From Cyanobacteria bacterium OH_CBrB_359 (GTDB taxonomy: Bacteria > Cyanobacteriota > Vampirovibrionia > Gastranaerophilales > Gastranaerophilaceae), in assembly GCA_023433065.1 (NCBI GenBank), contig JAEZET010000001.1, forward strand, positions 310,001 through 374,000: a DNA stretch of 64,000 nucleotides. Reading direction: 5' to 3'. Shown here piece after piece: positions 1-8,773 of this stretch. Position 1 is the stretch's first letter. Each line of letters starts with the position of its first letter. The position numbers were made by a program, and so were the translations under genes. The notes beneath the pieces are model-generated. The model was not told the origin of the DNA. It ran no database searches and saw only the letters and a program-made list of their open reading frames with translations.

Positions 1-1
1 A

Positions 2-292
2 AATTACCAAAAAGACATCCCCAGTAAAGAATTTGACCTTATGAACCAAAATTTTTCACCTGTATACACACAAATGACAAAAATAAAAGACTACTCGGAA
101 CAACTCTCAAAATCCGTAACCCCCCTTATAGAACAGCAAATTGTTCCGGAACTTATACCGGTTAAAAAGAATTTTAAAGAAACAGTATCCTCAAAACTGT
201 TTAAAAAAAGTGTTAATATTAAAGAAATAAAATTAAAAATCAAACAAAATCCTGACCTTAAATTACATAATTATGTATATGAAGACCTTTAG
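2..292 (+). CDS. C-terminal part of an unrecognised protein, cut by window edge
   Basis: The reading frame is open from base 2 to the TAG at 290-292, so the real start lies outside the window; an internal ATG at 41 has no convincing ribosome binding site. The visible 96 residues are Lys-rich and hydrophilic, with no membrane segment or recognisable domain. The text contains NQNF and KKNFKE stretches that vaguely recall the short F-K motifs seen in other genes of this window, but this is too weak to count. Function unknown. It is followed by about 175 bp of AT-rich sequence before murA. Confidence 0.5.
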   Translation, partial: NYQKDIPSKEFDLMNQNFSPVYTQMTKIKDYSEQLSKSVTPLIEQQIVPELIPVKKNFKETVSSKLFKKSVNIKEIKLKIKQNPDLKLHNYVYEDL

Positions 293-467
293 AATTTCTG
301 CCTTTTTATTCAATGTACTTTCTTTGTGTAAAAAGATATAATAGATTCAAGAACTGCATTCCAAACGCAAAAATAGTTTACATTAATTAATCTATTTACG
401 TATATTAATCTTGGTTATATTATTATGTAAGTAGAATACAGATTCAGATGATATCTTTGGAGGCAAA

Positions 468-1796
468 TTGGCCGAAAAGCTTAAAATAAAAGGTGGTAAA
501 CCATTAAAGGGAGTCGTTTCAGTAAGCGGTGCAAAAAACGCCGTATTAAAACTTATGGCTGCATCAATCCTTGTAAAAGGCGAAAGTAAAATATATAACG
601 TTCCTGAACTCACTGACGTTAACATAATGCTTAATGTATTAGATGAACTTGGAGCAAAAACCAGCTATGATAAAGAAGCTAAATCGGTAACAATTGATGC
701 TACAAATATTACAAACATAACCGCAAAATATGAACTTGTAAGCCAAATGAGAGCTTCATTTGTTGTCTTAGGAGCTTTGGTCTCAAGATGCAAAGAAGCC
801 ATAGTAGCACTTCCTGGCGGATGTGCAATCGGTGAAAGAAGAGTAGACTTCCATATAAAAGGACTTGAGAGCCTAGGCGCAAATATAAAAATTGAAAACG
901 GATATGTAATTGCAAAAGCTTCAAAACTTACAGGGGCAGATATTTATCTTGATATTCCTTCTGTAGGAGCTACAGAAAACCTTATGCTGGCTGCAATTCT
1001 GGCAAACGGTTCAACCAGAATACAAAACGCTGCTCAAGAACCGGAAATAATTGACCTTGCTAACTTTTTAAACACAATGGGAGCAGATGTTTCAGGAGCA
1101 GGTACCTCGGAAATTGTTATAAACGGTGTTAAAATAGAAGATTTGCATCCAATAGAATATACAACTATTCCTGACAGAATAGAAGCCGGGACCTATATGG
1201 CAGCAATCATTGCCACAAGAGGGAAAGGTATTATAAAAAATGTATATCCTAACCATCTGACTTTCTTTACATCAAAACTGATTAAAATGGGAGCCAATAT
1301 AAAATTAATAGAGCCTAATGCCTTTGAAGTCAGCTCTAAACAAAGGCTTAATGCTGTTAATATTGTAACGCAGCCATATCCGGGCTTTCCGACTGATTTA
1401 CAGTCATTGGCAATGGCAATGCTCTCAACCGCTGAAGGCGTAAGTATTATTACAGAAAGCCTTTATGAAAATAGATTTATGCAGGTTCCCGAGTTAAGAA
1501 AAATGGGCGCTGATATTCATCAGGAAAGAAACCATGCACTCGTCAAGGGTGTTAAAAAACTTACTGCGGCTAACCTGAAAGCAAGTGATTTAAGAGCGGG
1601 AGCTTCCCTGGTTATTGCAGGATTAATGGCTGAAGGCTATAGTAATATTGAAAATTTACACCATATAGATAGAGGATATGAACTCCTTGAGGCTAAATTA
1701 ATTGCGCTCGGAGCCGATATTACAAGATATAATGACAGTTCATCAAATCTGCAAAGTGATAACTTTAAAGGAAGCTTGAATGAATCGCAAATATAA
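468..1796 (+). CDS. murA: UDP-N-acetylglucosamine 1-carboxyvinyltransferase (MurA)
   Basis: Catalyses the first committed step of peptidoglycan synthesis, transfer of enolpyruvate from PEP to UDP-GlcNAc, in the cytoplasm. The 442-residue length fits the family. Visible landmarks are the N-terminal SGAKNAVLKL segment (Lys23/Asn24 are the substrate-binding pair) and the loop ALPGGCAIGERRVDFH, whose Cys119 matches the catalytic, fosfomycin-sensitive Cys115 of E. coli. The start is a TTG at 468 preceded by GGAGG at 459-463; no better start is available. The C-terminus has a hydrophilic tail of about 25 residues after the last conserved block. The gene overlaps the next one by 17 bp, so the two are probably co-translated. 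Confidence 0.96.
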   Translation: MAEKLKIKGGKPLKGVVSVSGAKNAVLKLMAASILVKGESKIYNVPELTDVNIMLNVLDELGAKTSYDKEAKSVTIDATNITNITAKYELVSQMRASFVVLGALVSRCKEAIVALPGGCAIGERRVDFHIKGLESLGANIKIENGYVIAKASKLTGADIYLDIPSVGATENLMLAAILANGSTRIQNAAQEPEIIDLANFLNTMGADVSGAGTSEIVINGVKIEDLHPIEYTTIPDRIEAGTYMAAIIATRGKGIIKNVYPNHLTFFTSKLIKMGANIKLIEPNAFEVSSKQRLNAVNIVTQPYPGFPTDLQSLAMAMLSTAEGVSIITESLYENRFMQVPELRKMGADIHQERNHALVKGVKKLTAANLKASDLRAGASLVIAGLMAEGYSNIENLHHIDRGYELLEAKLIALGADITRYNDSSSNLQSDNFKGSLNESQI

Positions 1797-2094
1797 AAGA
1801 TGGTACGACCATGACCCTGTCCTTATGGAAGTTATAGACATACTAAAAAATTATCAGGAAGAACTAAAAGAACAGGCTCAAGTCTTTTTGGCTAAAATTG
1901 AAGAAAAAGTTTCTAAAGAAACCATTGACAGATTTTATGAGATGGTAAGACCTTTAAATGCCAACAGATGGTATGACAAAGATCCTGTTATCTCTAAAAC
2001 AATTGAACTTTTAAGAGTGGTTCCTCCCGAAATCCAGAAATCAGCGGCAGAACACTTTTTAAAAACTCTTGAAGAAATAGGGATTAAAAGATAA
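1780..2094 (+). CDS. Small protein with duplicated RWYDxDPV motif, unknown function
   Basis: A 104-residue hydrophilic, helical-looking protein that I do not recognise. It is an internal duplication: RWYDHDPV at residues 7-14 and RWYDKDPV at 63-70, each followed by a helix of about 28 residues ending in FLAKIEE and FLKTLEE. No signal peptide or membrane segment is seen. It overlaps the 3' end of murA by 17 bp and its ATG at 1780 sits within the murA tail, so it is very probably in the same transcript. The link to peptidoglycan synthesis is inferred from position only. A strong bidirectional terminator follows. Confidence 0.8.
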   Translation: MNRKYKRWYDHDPVLMEVIDILKNYQEELKEQAQVFLAKIEEKVSKETIDRFYEMVRPLNANRWYDKDPVISKTIELLRVVPPEIQKSAAEHFLKTLEEIGIKR

Positions 2095-2110
2095 CTTTCA
2101 ATAATATAAT

Positions 2111-2144
2111 AAAAAACCGATATTAATTTAATACCGGTTTTTTA
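2111..2144. terminator. Bidirectional rho-independent terminator
   Basis: An inverted repeat with arms AAAAAACCGATATTA and TAATACCGGTTTTTT (one mismatch) lies between the convergent murA unit and the SLH gene. The A-rich and T-rich outer arms give a U tract in either direction. Confidence 0.85.
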
Positions 2145-2162
2145 TTCAATATAAGTCTTTTA

Positions 2163-3311
2163 CTATTGTACTATTAATCCGTTTATCAAGTTAATTTTAA
2201 CCGGCTGTAAAAGCTGAATATCAACTACTTGACCTTTTTCAATGTTTATTTTAGCTCCTTTGAAGATTGCTCTGAATAATTTTTGCCAGAATCCTTTTAC
2301 AACTAAATCCGTTTTTGCAAGAGCAGAAAATTTTGCAACCTGTTGTTCTGACATTTTAATCGATTTTGTTTCAAGCACCAAAATACCATTTTTTACAAAA
2401 TATCTTCCAATTTTAACATCAAGTACTTGTCCATATATAGGACTGTTTTCGACTATTAAAAGATATTTTTCTTTTGTAACAAAATTTTTGGGAGCTTTTG
2501 AAACAAAGACACTTCCAAGTTTACTTTTTTGAGAAGATAAAGAATCGCACATCACGACAGGAATCACAGTTCCTGCAGGGATTGTAGCAATATTATCCTC
2601 GACAGTAGCTTCATTAATTACAATTCCTTCTGATGTTTTTGGCTTCATAGCTTCTTTAAGTTTTTTATTTGCGTTAATTTTAACCTGTTCTTCGAGTTTA
2701 ACCAAGAATACAGCCAATTCCGCTCTAGTTGCAGGTCTTTGGGTTTCTATAACATTTTCTTTACCTGGAACTTTAACAACTATATTTAAAACTTCTGCTT
2801 TGCCCGCTTTTATACGGATCCACTCTTCAACATTTTTATAATCGGTATATTTTTTTAAAGCTTCCCTAGCCTGTTTCTCTGTAATATCATCTGTTGAAAG
2901 GGAGTTAATAACAAATTCTATTGCATGCCCTCTTGTTACAGAATCTTGAGGATAAAAACGGTTATCTTTAGATTTTTTAACTATATCAAATGTGACTGCT
3001 CTTTGAATCATATCCCATGCCCAAAAATCCGGTGTAATATCTTCAAAGTTAATAGTTTCCTTGATTTCAGCGTTTTGCTGACTAACGGCTTTAATAACCA
3101 TTGTTGCAAATTCTGCCCTTGTCACATTTTCGTCAGGATGGAAACTACCATCCGGATAGCCGACAAGAACTCCTTCGTCAGTGAGATGCATAATCTGCTC
3201 ATAAGCCCAATGGGAAGAATTTAAATCAGAATACTCTATTGCCAAAGCTTTTGAAAATGGTAATAGCATTAAAACGGCTAAAACGAATCCTTTGAATAAA
3301 TAGTTCTTCAT
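2163..3311 (-). CDS. Secreted S-layer homology (SLH) domain protein
   Basis: A 382-residue protein with a clear signal peptide (residues 1-24, cleavage after ALA). It has two good SLH repeats, about 27-76 (SSHWAYEQI, then VTRAEFATMV) and about 90-136 (FWAWDMIQ, then VTRGHAIEFV), and a degenerate third one ending in TRAELAVFLV near residue 205. SLH repeats bind peptidoglycan-linked polymers and anchor the protein to the wall. The C-terminal 150 residues (IPAGTVIPVVM onward) look like a beta-rich domain and contain no recognisable porin barrel. A csaB-type pyruvyltransferase, which in SLH systems modifies the SLH ligand, lies at 53451-54476. Its transcript ends at the terminator 2111-2144. Confidence 0.9.
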   Translation of the reverse strand: MKNYLFKGFVLAVLMLLPFSKALAIEYSDLNSSHWAYEQIMHLTDEGVLVGYPDGSFHPDENVTRAEFATMVIKAVSQQNAEIKETINFEDITPDFWAWDMIQRAVTFDIVKKSKDNRFYPQDSVTRGHAIEFVINSLSTDDITEKQAREALKKYTDYKNVEEWIRIKAGKAEVLNIVVKVPGKENVIETQRPATRAELAVFLVKLEEQVKINANKKLKEAMKPKTSEGIVINEATVEDNIATIPAGTVIPVVMCDSLSSQKSKLGSVFVSKAPKNFVTKEKYLLIVENSPIYGQVLDVKIGRYFVKNGILVLETKSIKMSEQQVAKFSALAKTDLVVKGFWQKLFRAIFKGAKINIEKGQVVDIQLLQPVKINLINGLIVQ

Positions 3312-3396
3312 TTCCGACTCCTAACCTACTCGTCTAAACTAATAAGTTAATTGTACTTTATTTATTCAAATTTGACAATTTTGTTGGATAAGAGAA

Positions 3397-3771
3397 CTAG
3401 TTTAATTCGTCTTCTGATTCCCGCTCGGAAGAGTCTTCTTCATGCTCTTGTTCCTCTTTAATTTTATGGTCTTTATCAAGGTCTTTATCAAGGTCTTTAT
3501 CAAGAGATTTAGATCTTTTATTGTTTTTTAACACCCCTGCCACATTCATAAGAGCCAATGAATTGAGAGTTGCGCTGAGCTGTGCACTCCTGTCCACATA
3601 AGGAAGCTGCCTAAAGTCTTCGCCCGAATCCCCTTGTTCTGTGGCAAAATATTCTGTTCCCTGCCCCATTTTATCGTCTGATGTTTTTGCAGCAGTACCA
3701 GAGATATCGCCACTCTTAAAGTTGAGCGAACCACCGATGCCGAAAACACCTGCTGAACGATTATCAACCAC
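3397..3771 (-). CDS. Small acidic/charged protein with N-terminal LNFKS motif and Asp-Lys repeats
   Basis: A 124-residue protein of unknown function. Translation starts at a GTG (3771) preceded by AAGGAGAG. The N-terminus is Gly/Ser-rich and contains GSLNFKSGD at residues 14-22, a variant of the xSFKG-like motif found near the start of many proteins in this window. The C-terminal 40 residues are almost entirely charged, including a DKDLDKDLDKD run made by three copies of a 12-bp repeat, followed by a Glu/Ser-rich tail. No signal peptide or TM segment. The repeat makes the length prone to slippage. Confidence 0.65.
   Translation of the reverse strand: MVDNRSAGVFGIGGSLNFKSGDISGTAAKTSDDKMGQGTEYFATEQGDSGEDFRQLPYVDRSAQLSATLNSLALMNVAGVLKNNKRSKSLDKDLDKDLDKDHKIKEEQEHEEDSSERESEDELN
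3468..3503 (-). repeat. 12-bp tandem repeat, three perfect units, in coding sequence
   Basis: The unit GGTCTTTATCAA (plus strand) occurs three times without a mismatch and encodes repeated LDKD on the minus strand. The unit is a multiple of three, so expansion or contraction would preserve the frame. Confidence 0.9.
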
Positions 3772-4068
3772 TTTACTTCTCTCCTTAGTTTTAGTTAATT
3801 ATATCGTTATTTCGAAAATTCCACAATTAACCTAATGGTTTAAAACCAAAACCTAACTTTTTTTGCTAGTTTTAGGCAATAACTACCTAAATTGTTAAGA
3901 AATTGTACGGCATATTTTGGGTCTAATCACCAATAAATATAAGCTCTTAATTAAAATTTTAATTCGAATTGTAAGAAATAACGAAAATCCTATTGCCAAA
4001 CCAATATATTCTTAGATAATATTAAATCATAGAGAGATCGTGTGTTTATATATAGGGAGTAAGAAGAG

Positions 4069-6477
4069 ATGAAAAAACTATTCACGACGATACTAAGTAT
4101 CATGCTTTTGTACACGTACAGCGGCGGGGCGTATGCAATTCAAGCTTCAATGAGTCAGGTTAAACCTCCTGTATCCGCAGAAAAAAAACATAATATTAGT
4201 TTTGCCTTTGTTTTTGATGGTCCTTCAGATCATAATGCAAAGGTTTTAAAACAGTTTCAAAAAAGTATTTCAAAATCAGTTGCGAATGACTACAATGCGG
4301 TTTTCCCGGAGAATCTCGTTTATGTGGGGGATTGGAGCGAAGCCGGAATCAAAAAAGTAAGCAACCAGTCCTTAAATTCTAATGCTGTGGTTGTTATTTC
4401 TTTAGGTTATTTATCTACGCAGTATTTTTCGTCTATGAAAGATAAGCCAAAATTTGTTATAACCATTGACCAGTACGGTTTAAGAGACTTTGGTGAGGGG
4501 TTCTTTAACCCTGTTCAACAGGCTGTGCAAAAAGTCGATTTATTTAAAAGAATAACTAATTTCAATAAAGTCGCTATTTTGATAAATGAAAATTATTACA
4601 AAACTCAAAAAGACTGGAATAAATTCCTTGAACCTAAATTTGCAGGCAAAAATATTAATTTCACAACAATATCAGTAAACGGGGACGTAAATAAGGTCCT
4701 TGACAAAATCCCATCTGATGTTGATGCTGTTTTTGTCACACCTTTATACAATTTATCTGTTGAGAAGAGAAAAGAACTTTTTGCCAGTCTGAATGACAAA
4801 AAAATAAGAACATTCTCAACAACAGGAAAAGAAGATGTTGAAATCGGATGTTTAATAGGTTCAGGCGCATATGACCTTGACAGAAAACTTGCAGAAGCTA
4901 CATCATTCAACATTCAGGGTGTTTTAAAAGGCGAAAGATACAAAAATGAAAAAGTTCAATTCTATGAAGATGAGATTTTATTTATAAATACAGACACAGC
5001 TGATAAAATAGGCTATGTTCCCCATTTAAGACTTTTAAACAATGCGGAAATAATATCATCCAAGCAAATACCCACCTATAATTTAGGAGCGGTTTTCGAT
5101 TCGTTAGATAATCAAAACTTGGATATTCAAAGAAAGAAATTGCTTGTTGAAGCAGCAAGAAAATCAGCTATGAGTGCTTCTTTAAAATATTTACCTTCAT
5201 TCGGTATAACGCTTGGATATCAAAGATACAATGAAGACTTTGCAGATTCTGCGAAAATATCTGTTCCCGAAAAAACAGGCATATTCCAAATGGGACTTGA
5301 ACAGGTAATTTATTCTCCTGCATTAGTTACAAATATACTTATTAAAAATAAAATGGTAAATTTCCAGCAGTCAGAACAGTTTATGACAGAGCAAAACATG
5401 GGAATCGATATTGCTCTTTTATATATACAAACTCTCATTCTTGAAAATACCATAAAAGTTCAAAAAGATTATGTCAAAGAATCAAGAGAAAACCTTGCGA
5501 TTGCAAGAGTAAGAGAAAGAATGGGCTATTGTGGTCCTGAAGAAACTTTAAGATGGGCAAGCCAGTTGAACATAAATCAACAACAACTTTTAGATATGGA
5601 AGCTGATTTGAAAAACGTAAAAATTGCAATAAATAAACTTTTGAACAAACCTCAAAACGAAGTTTATGAGCTTGCAGAACTCAAAGCAACTGACCCAGCG
5701 TTTTATACAAGTGATCTACACGTAATAAACTACGTAAGAACCCCGGATGCTCTTGAGAAATTTACAAAAATGCTCGTTGATGAAGCTATAGAAGTTGCAC
5801 CTGAACTCGCTAAACTCAAAGCAGCAATCAAAATTAAAGACTACGAATCTAAAATGTATTATCAAAAATTCATATTACCTGATGCAAAATTGTCACTTGA
5901 TTATACATCACTGTTTGGAAGAGAATTCACCGGACCAGCTACACTGCCTGTTCAAGATTTAAGGTATGCTCCCGGCACCTTATTTACTTTACCTCCAGCA
6001 ACTCCTACCAACGGCAGATTAGGTATATTTGCACAGTGGAAACCGATTGAAGGCGGTACTAAAATTGCTGAAATAGCAAGAATTAAGAAAGAAAGAGCAG
6101 AACTTCAAACTCACATGGATGAAGTTGAAATATCTCTTGAAGAACATATCAGAAGTGTTGTAAACCATGCTTTATCAGCATATTTCAGCATCGAGAAAAA
6201 CTACAAAGCTATGTTTACGGCTCAGGAAAATTACCAAAGCGTAAAAGCCATGTATCTTCAGGGCAAAGCTCCTATAGCACAAGTTATAGATGCTCAGGAA
6301 ACCTATTTGAATTCAAAACTCAAAGCAGCTAACTCTCAATATGAGTTCTTTAAAGAGCTTGTATGGGTACAAAGAGGAATATGTGCTGTTAACTGGGCAA
6401 AAGCTTCACCTCAGGCAAAATCCTGGATTCAAAAAGTCAAAGACAATCTTGTAGAAATGGCTGATATAACTCTATAG
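4069..6477 (+). CDS. Fusion of a periplasmic-binding-protein-like domain with a TolC-type outer membrane channel
   Basis: An 802-residue exported protein with a signal peptide at 1-23 (SGGAYA). Residues of about 42-330 read as a type I periplasmic binding domain of the ABC-transporter substrate-binding kind (ISFAFVFDGPSDHN; alternating short strands such as VVVISLGYL, KFVITIDQYG, VAILINENYY and AVFVTPLYN). Residues of about 345-790 are TolC-like, with long amphipathic helices (ALLYIQTLILENTIKVQKDY, SVVNHALSAYFSIEKNYKAM) and VIDAQETYLNSKLKAANSQY near the end, typical of outer membrane efflux proteins. Ordinary TolC proteins are 420-500 residues without the first domain. It sits alone, with no neighbouring inner-membrane pump, so it may act in uptake or sensing as well as export. 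An ATG with AGGGAG upstream supports the start. Confidence 0.82.
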   Translation: MKKLFTTILSIMLLYTYSGGAYAIQASMSQVKPPVSAEKKHNISFAFVFDGPSDHNAKVLKQFQKSISKSVANDYNAVFPENLVYVGDWSEAGIKKVSNQSLNSNAVVVISLGYLSTQYFSSMKDKPKFVITIDQYGLRDFGEGFFNPVQQAVQKVDLFKRITNFNKVAILINENYYKTQKDWNKFLEPKFAGKNINFTTISVNGDVNKVLDKIPSDVDAVFVTPLYNLSVEKRKELFASLNDKKIRTFSTTGKEDVEIGCLIGSGAYDLDRKLAEATSFNIQGVLKGERYKNEKVQFYEDEILFINTDTADKIGYVPHLRLLNNAEIISSKQIPTYNLGAVFDSLDNQNLDIQRKKLLVEAARKSAMSASLKYLPSFGITLGYQRYNEDFADSAKISVPEKTGIFQMGLEQVIYSPALVTNILIKNKMVNFQQSEQFMTEQNMGIDIALLYIQTLILENTIKVQKDYVKESRENLAIARVRERMGYCGPEETLRWASQLNINQQQLLDMEADLKNVKIAINKLLNKPQNEVYELAELKATDPAFYTSDLHVINYVRTPDALEKFTKMLVDEAIEVAPELAKLKAAIKIKDYESKMYYQKFILPDAKLSLDYTSLFGREFTGPATLPVQDLRYAPGTLFTLPPATPTNGRLGIFAQWKPIEGGTKIAEIARIKKERAELQTHMDEVEISLEEHIRSVVNHALSAYFSIEKNYKAMFTAQENYQSVKAMYLQGKAPIAQVIDAQETYLNSKLKAANSQYEFFKELVWVQRGICAVNWAKASPQAKSWIQKVKDNLVEMADITL

Positions 6478-6500
6478 TAATACAATTACCGATAAAAAAT

Positions 6501-6530
6501 GAAGGCGTAACTTATTAAAGTTGCGCCTTC
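6501..6530. terminator. Hairpin terminator shared by convergent genes
   Basis: Arms GAAGGCGTAACTT and AAGTTGCGCCTTC (13 bp with one G-U pair) enclose a 4-nt loop. On the minus strand the hairpin is followed by ATTTTTTATC, so it is the better terminator for the leftward gene; on the plus strand it is followed by TCTCTAACTCTT. Confidence 0.85.
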
Positions 6531-6556
6531 TCTCTAACTCTTAATTTATAAAGCTA

Positions 6557-8194
6557 TTAATTAAAAAAAGCCTTTTTATATATAGAAGGAACATTATCTT
6601 TGCCTTTGTTACCATCATTAGCTTTTTGAGTTTCCGCTTCTTTTTGCTTTTGAACTTTTTTATTAGTAACATTTCTATTATATGCAGGAAGCAAAATGCC
6701 TAATGTAATTATTGAAAAAGCTAAGCTTGAAATCTGACATATTGAACGGAGATTTTTAGCATTCATTTTTCCTGCCGATGTTGCTAAATCTTTTACTTCA
6801 TCAAAAGATTTCAGTTTATAATTTTGAACCCAGTTCCAGAATCTTTTTAAGAAAAATGCATTCTTATCATCGGGTTTAAGTCTGTTTATAAGACTTACAT
6901 CAGGTCTTCTCTTCTCAATTGCTGTAGCAACTCCTTTTGCAGCATAATCACCCAAGAAATACAAACCTGAGAATGATGCTATATCCCTTACTGTAGACTC
7001 TCTTAATTCATTCGGATCTTCTGAAGCGAACATTCTACTTGCAAAGGTAGTTGTAGCAATCCATCTGCATTGATCTAGAGTCGGGAACATTCCTTTAAAC
7101 TGAAGCATTTGCAGACTTGGCTTTTTCATCATAGACAATAAAGCTAAACCTACCATTGTTGATGCTGCAAAACATTTCTGAACAAAGAATTTGCTCTTTT
7201 CGGCAGGCGTCATTTCTTTATAAGTATTGCCTTTTTCAAAATCTTTGTAAATTGGAGCACCTTTTTTATTATATTTTCTTCTTGTAATCGCTCTGTTAAT
7301 TTTTTGTACTGATGCCGCTAGAGGAAGAATAATAGCCAGACCTATTAAACTCTTTGTATTAACCATTTTTACGGCTTTTTTAGCAAAATTATCAAGCTGG
7401 TCTACAGGGATATCATCTTTAATTGCCTTTCTTCCCCAAACAACCATATCTCTCAAGAAATCAGAGAGATTCGAAGTAATTTTGGCAGCATCTTTTGCCG
7501 CTTTAACTTCTTTAGCTGATAAGCCTTTTGCGGCCAACTTTGTCTCATCTAAAGTAAACCTTATAACTTCAGACGCTTTTGTATTTTCTACTATATGTTT
7601 GTGAGCCTGCTCAAGCGGCTCTTTTAGATTTTTATCAGGATTATTGATTAAATCTGTTATTATATCAATTGCTTTATCAAGACCTTTACCACCTGATTTT
7701 TTATAAGGAACGTATCCATTACCATCAAAACCTTCCATTGATTTTAATGTTTTAGTGGCATAGGCTTTTGCTCTGTTTTTAGAAGAAGCGGTATCTTTGA
7801 TTACTGATGTAAGCTGTTTTATAGTAGATTCATCAGCCCAGGAGCTAGCCAGATTAACCTTGCCGTTTCCAAAACCGCTCATAAACGGTTTGTTAATAAG
7901 CTTTGCCACCCCAAGCACGAAGAAGCTCGGAATCAAACAGTTAACTATTAAACCTGAGAATTCCCTTCTTGCTGTCTCTAATGCAGCAGGAATGCCGGTT
8001 TTTAAATCCACAATTGTCCTGGGGAAATCTGTTGAAACGGTATCAATAAGAGCAACATTAAGCATTGGATTTGCATCGAACCACTGAAGACCGCTTGTAA
8101 GCGCATCCGTAAATCCTGTGAAATTTGTTTTGTGTTGGTTATTTTCTCTCTTTTGTTTTGATTGTTCCGGTTTAAATACTATTGGGGTAATCAT
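6557..8194 (-). CDS. Large membrane-associated protein of a lineage-specific type, unknown function
   Basis: A 545-residue protein I cannot assign. The N-terminus (MITPIVFKPEQ, then NFTGFTDAL by residue 32) resembles the short F-containing tags of neighbouring genes. Several hydrophobic segments are visible (about 80-100 VNCLIPSFFVLGVAKLI; SLIGLAIILPLAASV; TMVGLALLSMM; a C-terminal IITLGILLPAYN), separated by Lys-rich soluble stretches. The C-terminal tail is basic. Its pattern of hydrophobic helices and basic linkers is like that of the 479-residue protein at 10420-11859, so the two may belong to one family. It is a single-gene unit facing the AAA+ ATPase gene divergently across 579 bp. Confidence 0.7.
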   Translation of the reverse strand: MITPIVFKPEQSKQKRENNQHKTNFTGFTDALTSGLQWFDANPMLNVALIDTVSTDFPRTIVDLKTGIPAALETARREFSGLIVNCLIPSFFVLGVAKLINKPFMSGFGNGKVNLASSWADESTIKQLTSVIKDTASSKNRAKAYATKTLKSMEGFDGNGYVPYKKSGGKGLDKAIDIITDLINNPDKNLKEPLEQAHKHIVENTKASEVIRFTLDETKLAAKGLSAKEVKAAKDAAKITSNLSDFLRDMVVWGRKAIKDDIPVDQLDNFAKKAVKMVNTKSLIGLAIILPLAASVQKINRAITRRKYNKKGAPIYKDFEKGNTYKEMTPAEKSKFFVQKCFAASTMVGLALLSMMKKPSLQMLQFKGMFPTLDQCRWIATTTFASRMFASEDPNELRESTVRDIASFSGLYFLGDYAAKGVATAIEKRRPDVSLINRLKPDDKNAFFLKRFWNWVQNYKLKSFDEVKDLATSAGKMNAKNLRSICQISSLAFSIITLGILLPAYNRNVTNKKVQKQKEAETQKANDGNKGKDNVPSIYKKAFFN

Positions 8195-8773
8195 ATGTGT
8201 CTTGTATTTCCTTTAAAAAAATAGTTTATCATAATCACAACTTTTAAAAGTCTAAAAATAAAATGATTTGTCAGTAGCAATGGCTTATGTGTTTTTTTAT
8301 TAATAAAAAACTTTAATAAATTTAGTTTAATTTGTATTCTTAAGTCATTAAAAAGTATTTAATTTTAACTTTTTTATTGAAAAATTATAAAAAAAATTTA
8401 AAAAAAATCTAAAACATTCATTTTTACAATTCTTAATTTTCTGACAAATAATATATGTAATTTAAACTTAAAAAATAAAAATAAAAAATCATTAAAAATT
8501 CTTGTTCTTATAAATGGCATTATAATAGCATTTAAGCATATAAGAATTAAGAAATATTAAGTATACATTTTACACTTATTGACAATTCCTCTAAAATTGC
8601 TACAATGATAACATTCTTTTCCAATCATGTTTTTACATGATTCAAATAAATAAATGTATAAACCATTACAATTTTACAACTAGCCGAAATTATCTTTTAT
8701 CAATAAAGATTAAGTTGTGAATGAATATCAACTAAAAGTGTGTATAAGGTAGCCCCGAGGAGGTTAAGTTAAG
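8195..8773. other. Long AT-rich divergent intergenic region
   Basis: This 579-bp region separates two divergent lineage-specific genes. It is very AT-rich, contains no credible open frame, and holds a good promoter at 8579-8606 for the rightward gene. The leader from the predicted start site (about 8613) to the ATG is about 160 nt. I see no recognisable riboswitch or small RNA; a TATAAT at 8521-8526 lacks a spaced -35. Confidence 0.6.
8579..8606 (+). promoter_or_regulatory. Sigma-70-type promoter for the AAA+ ATPase gene
   Basis: A perfect -35 TTGACA (8579-8584), a 16-bp spacer and a -10 TACAAT (8601-8606). It is the best-matching promoter in the window. Confidence 0.75.

Noticed and set aside
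1720..1796. NFKG near the MurA C-terminus as a copy of the recurrent tag
   Set aside because: It lies at the opposite end of the protein in a short polar tail overlapped by the next gene, and a four-residue match is expected by chance.
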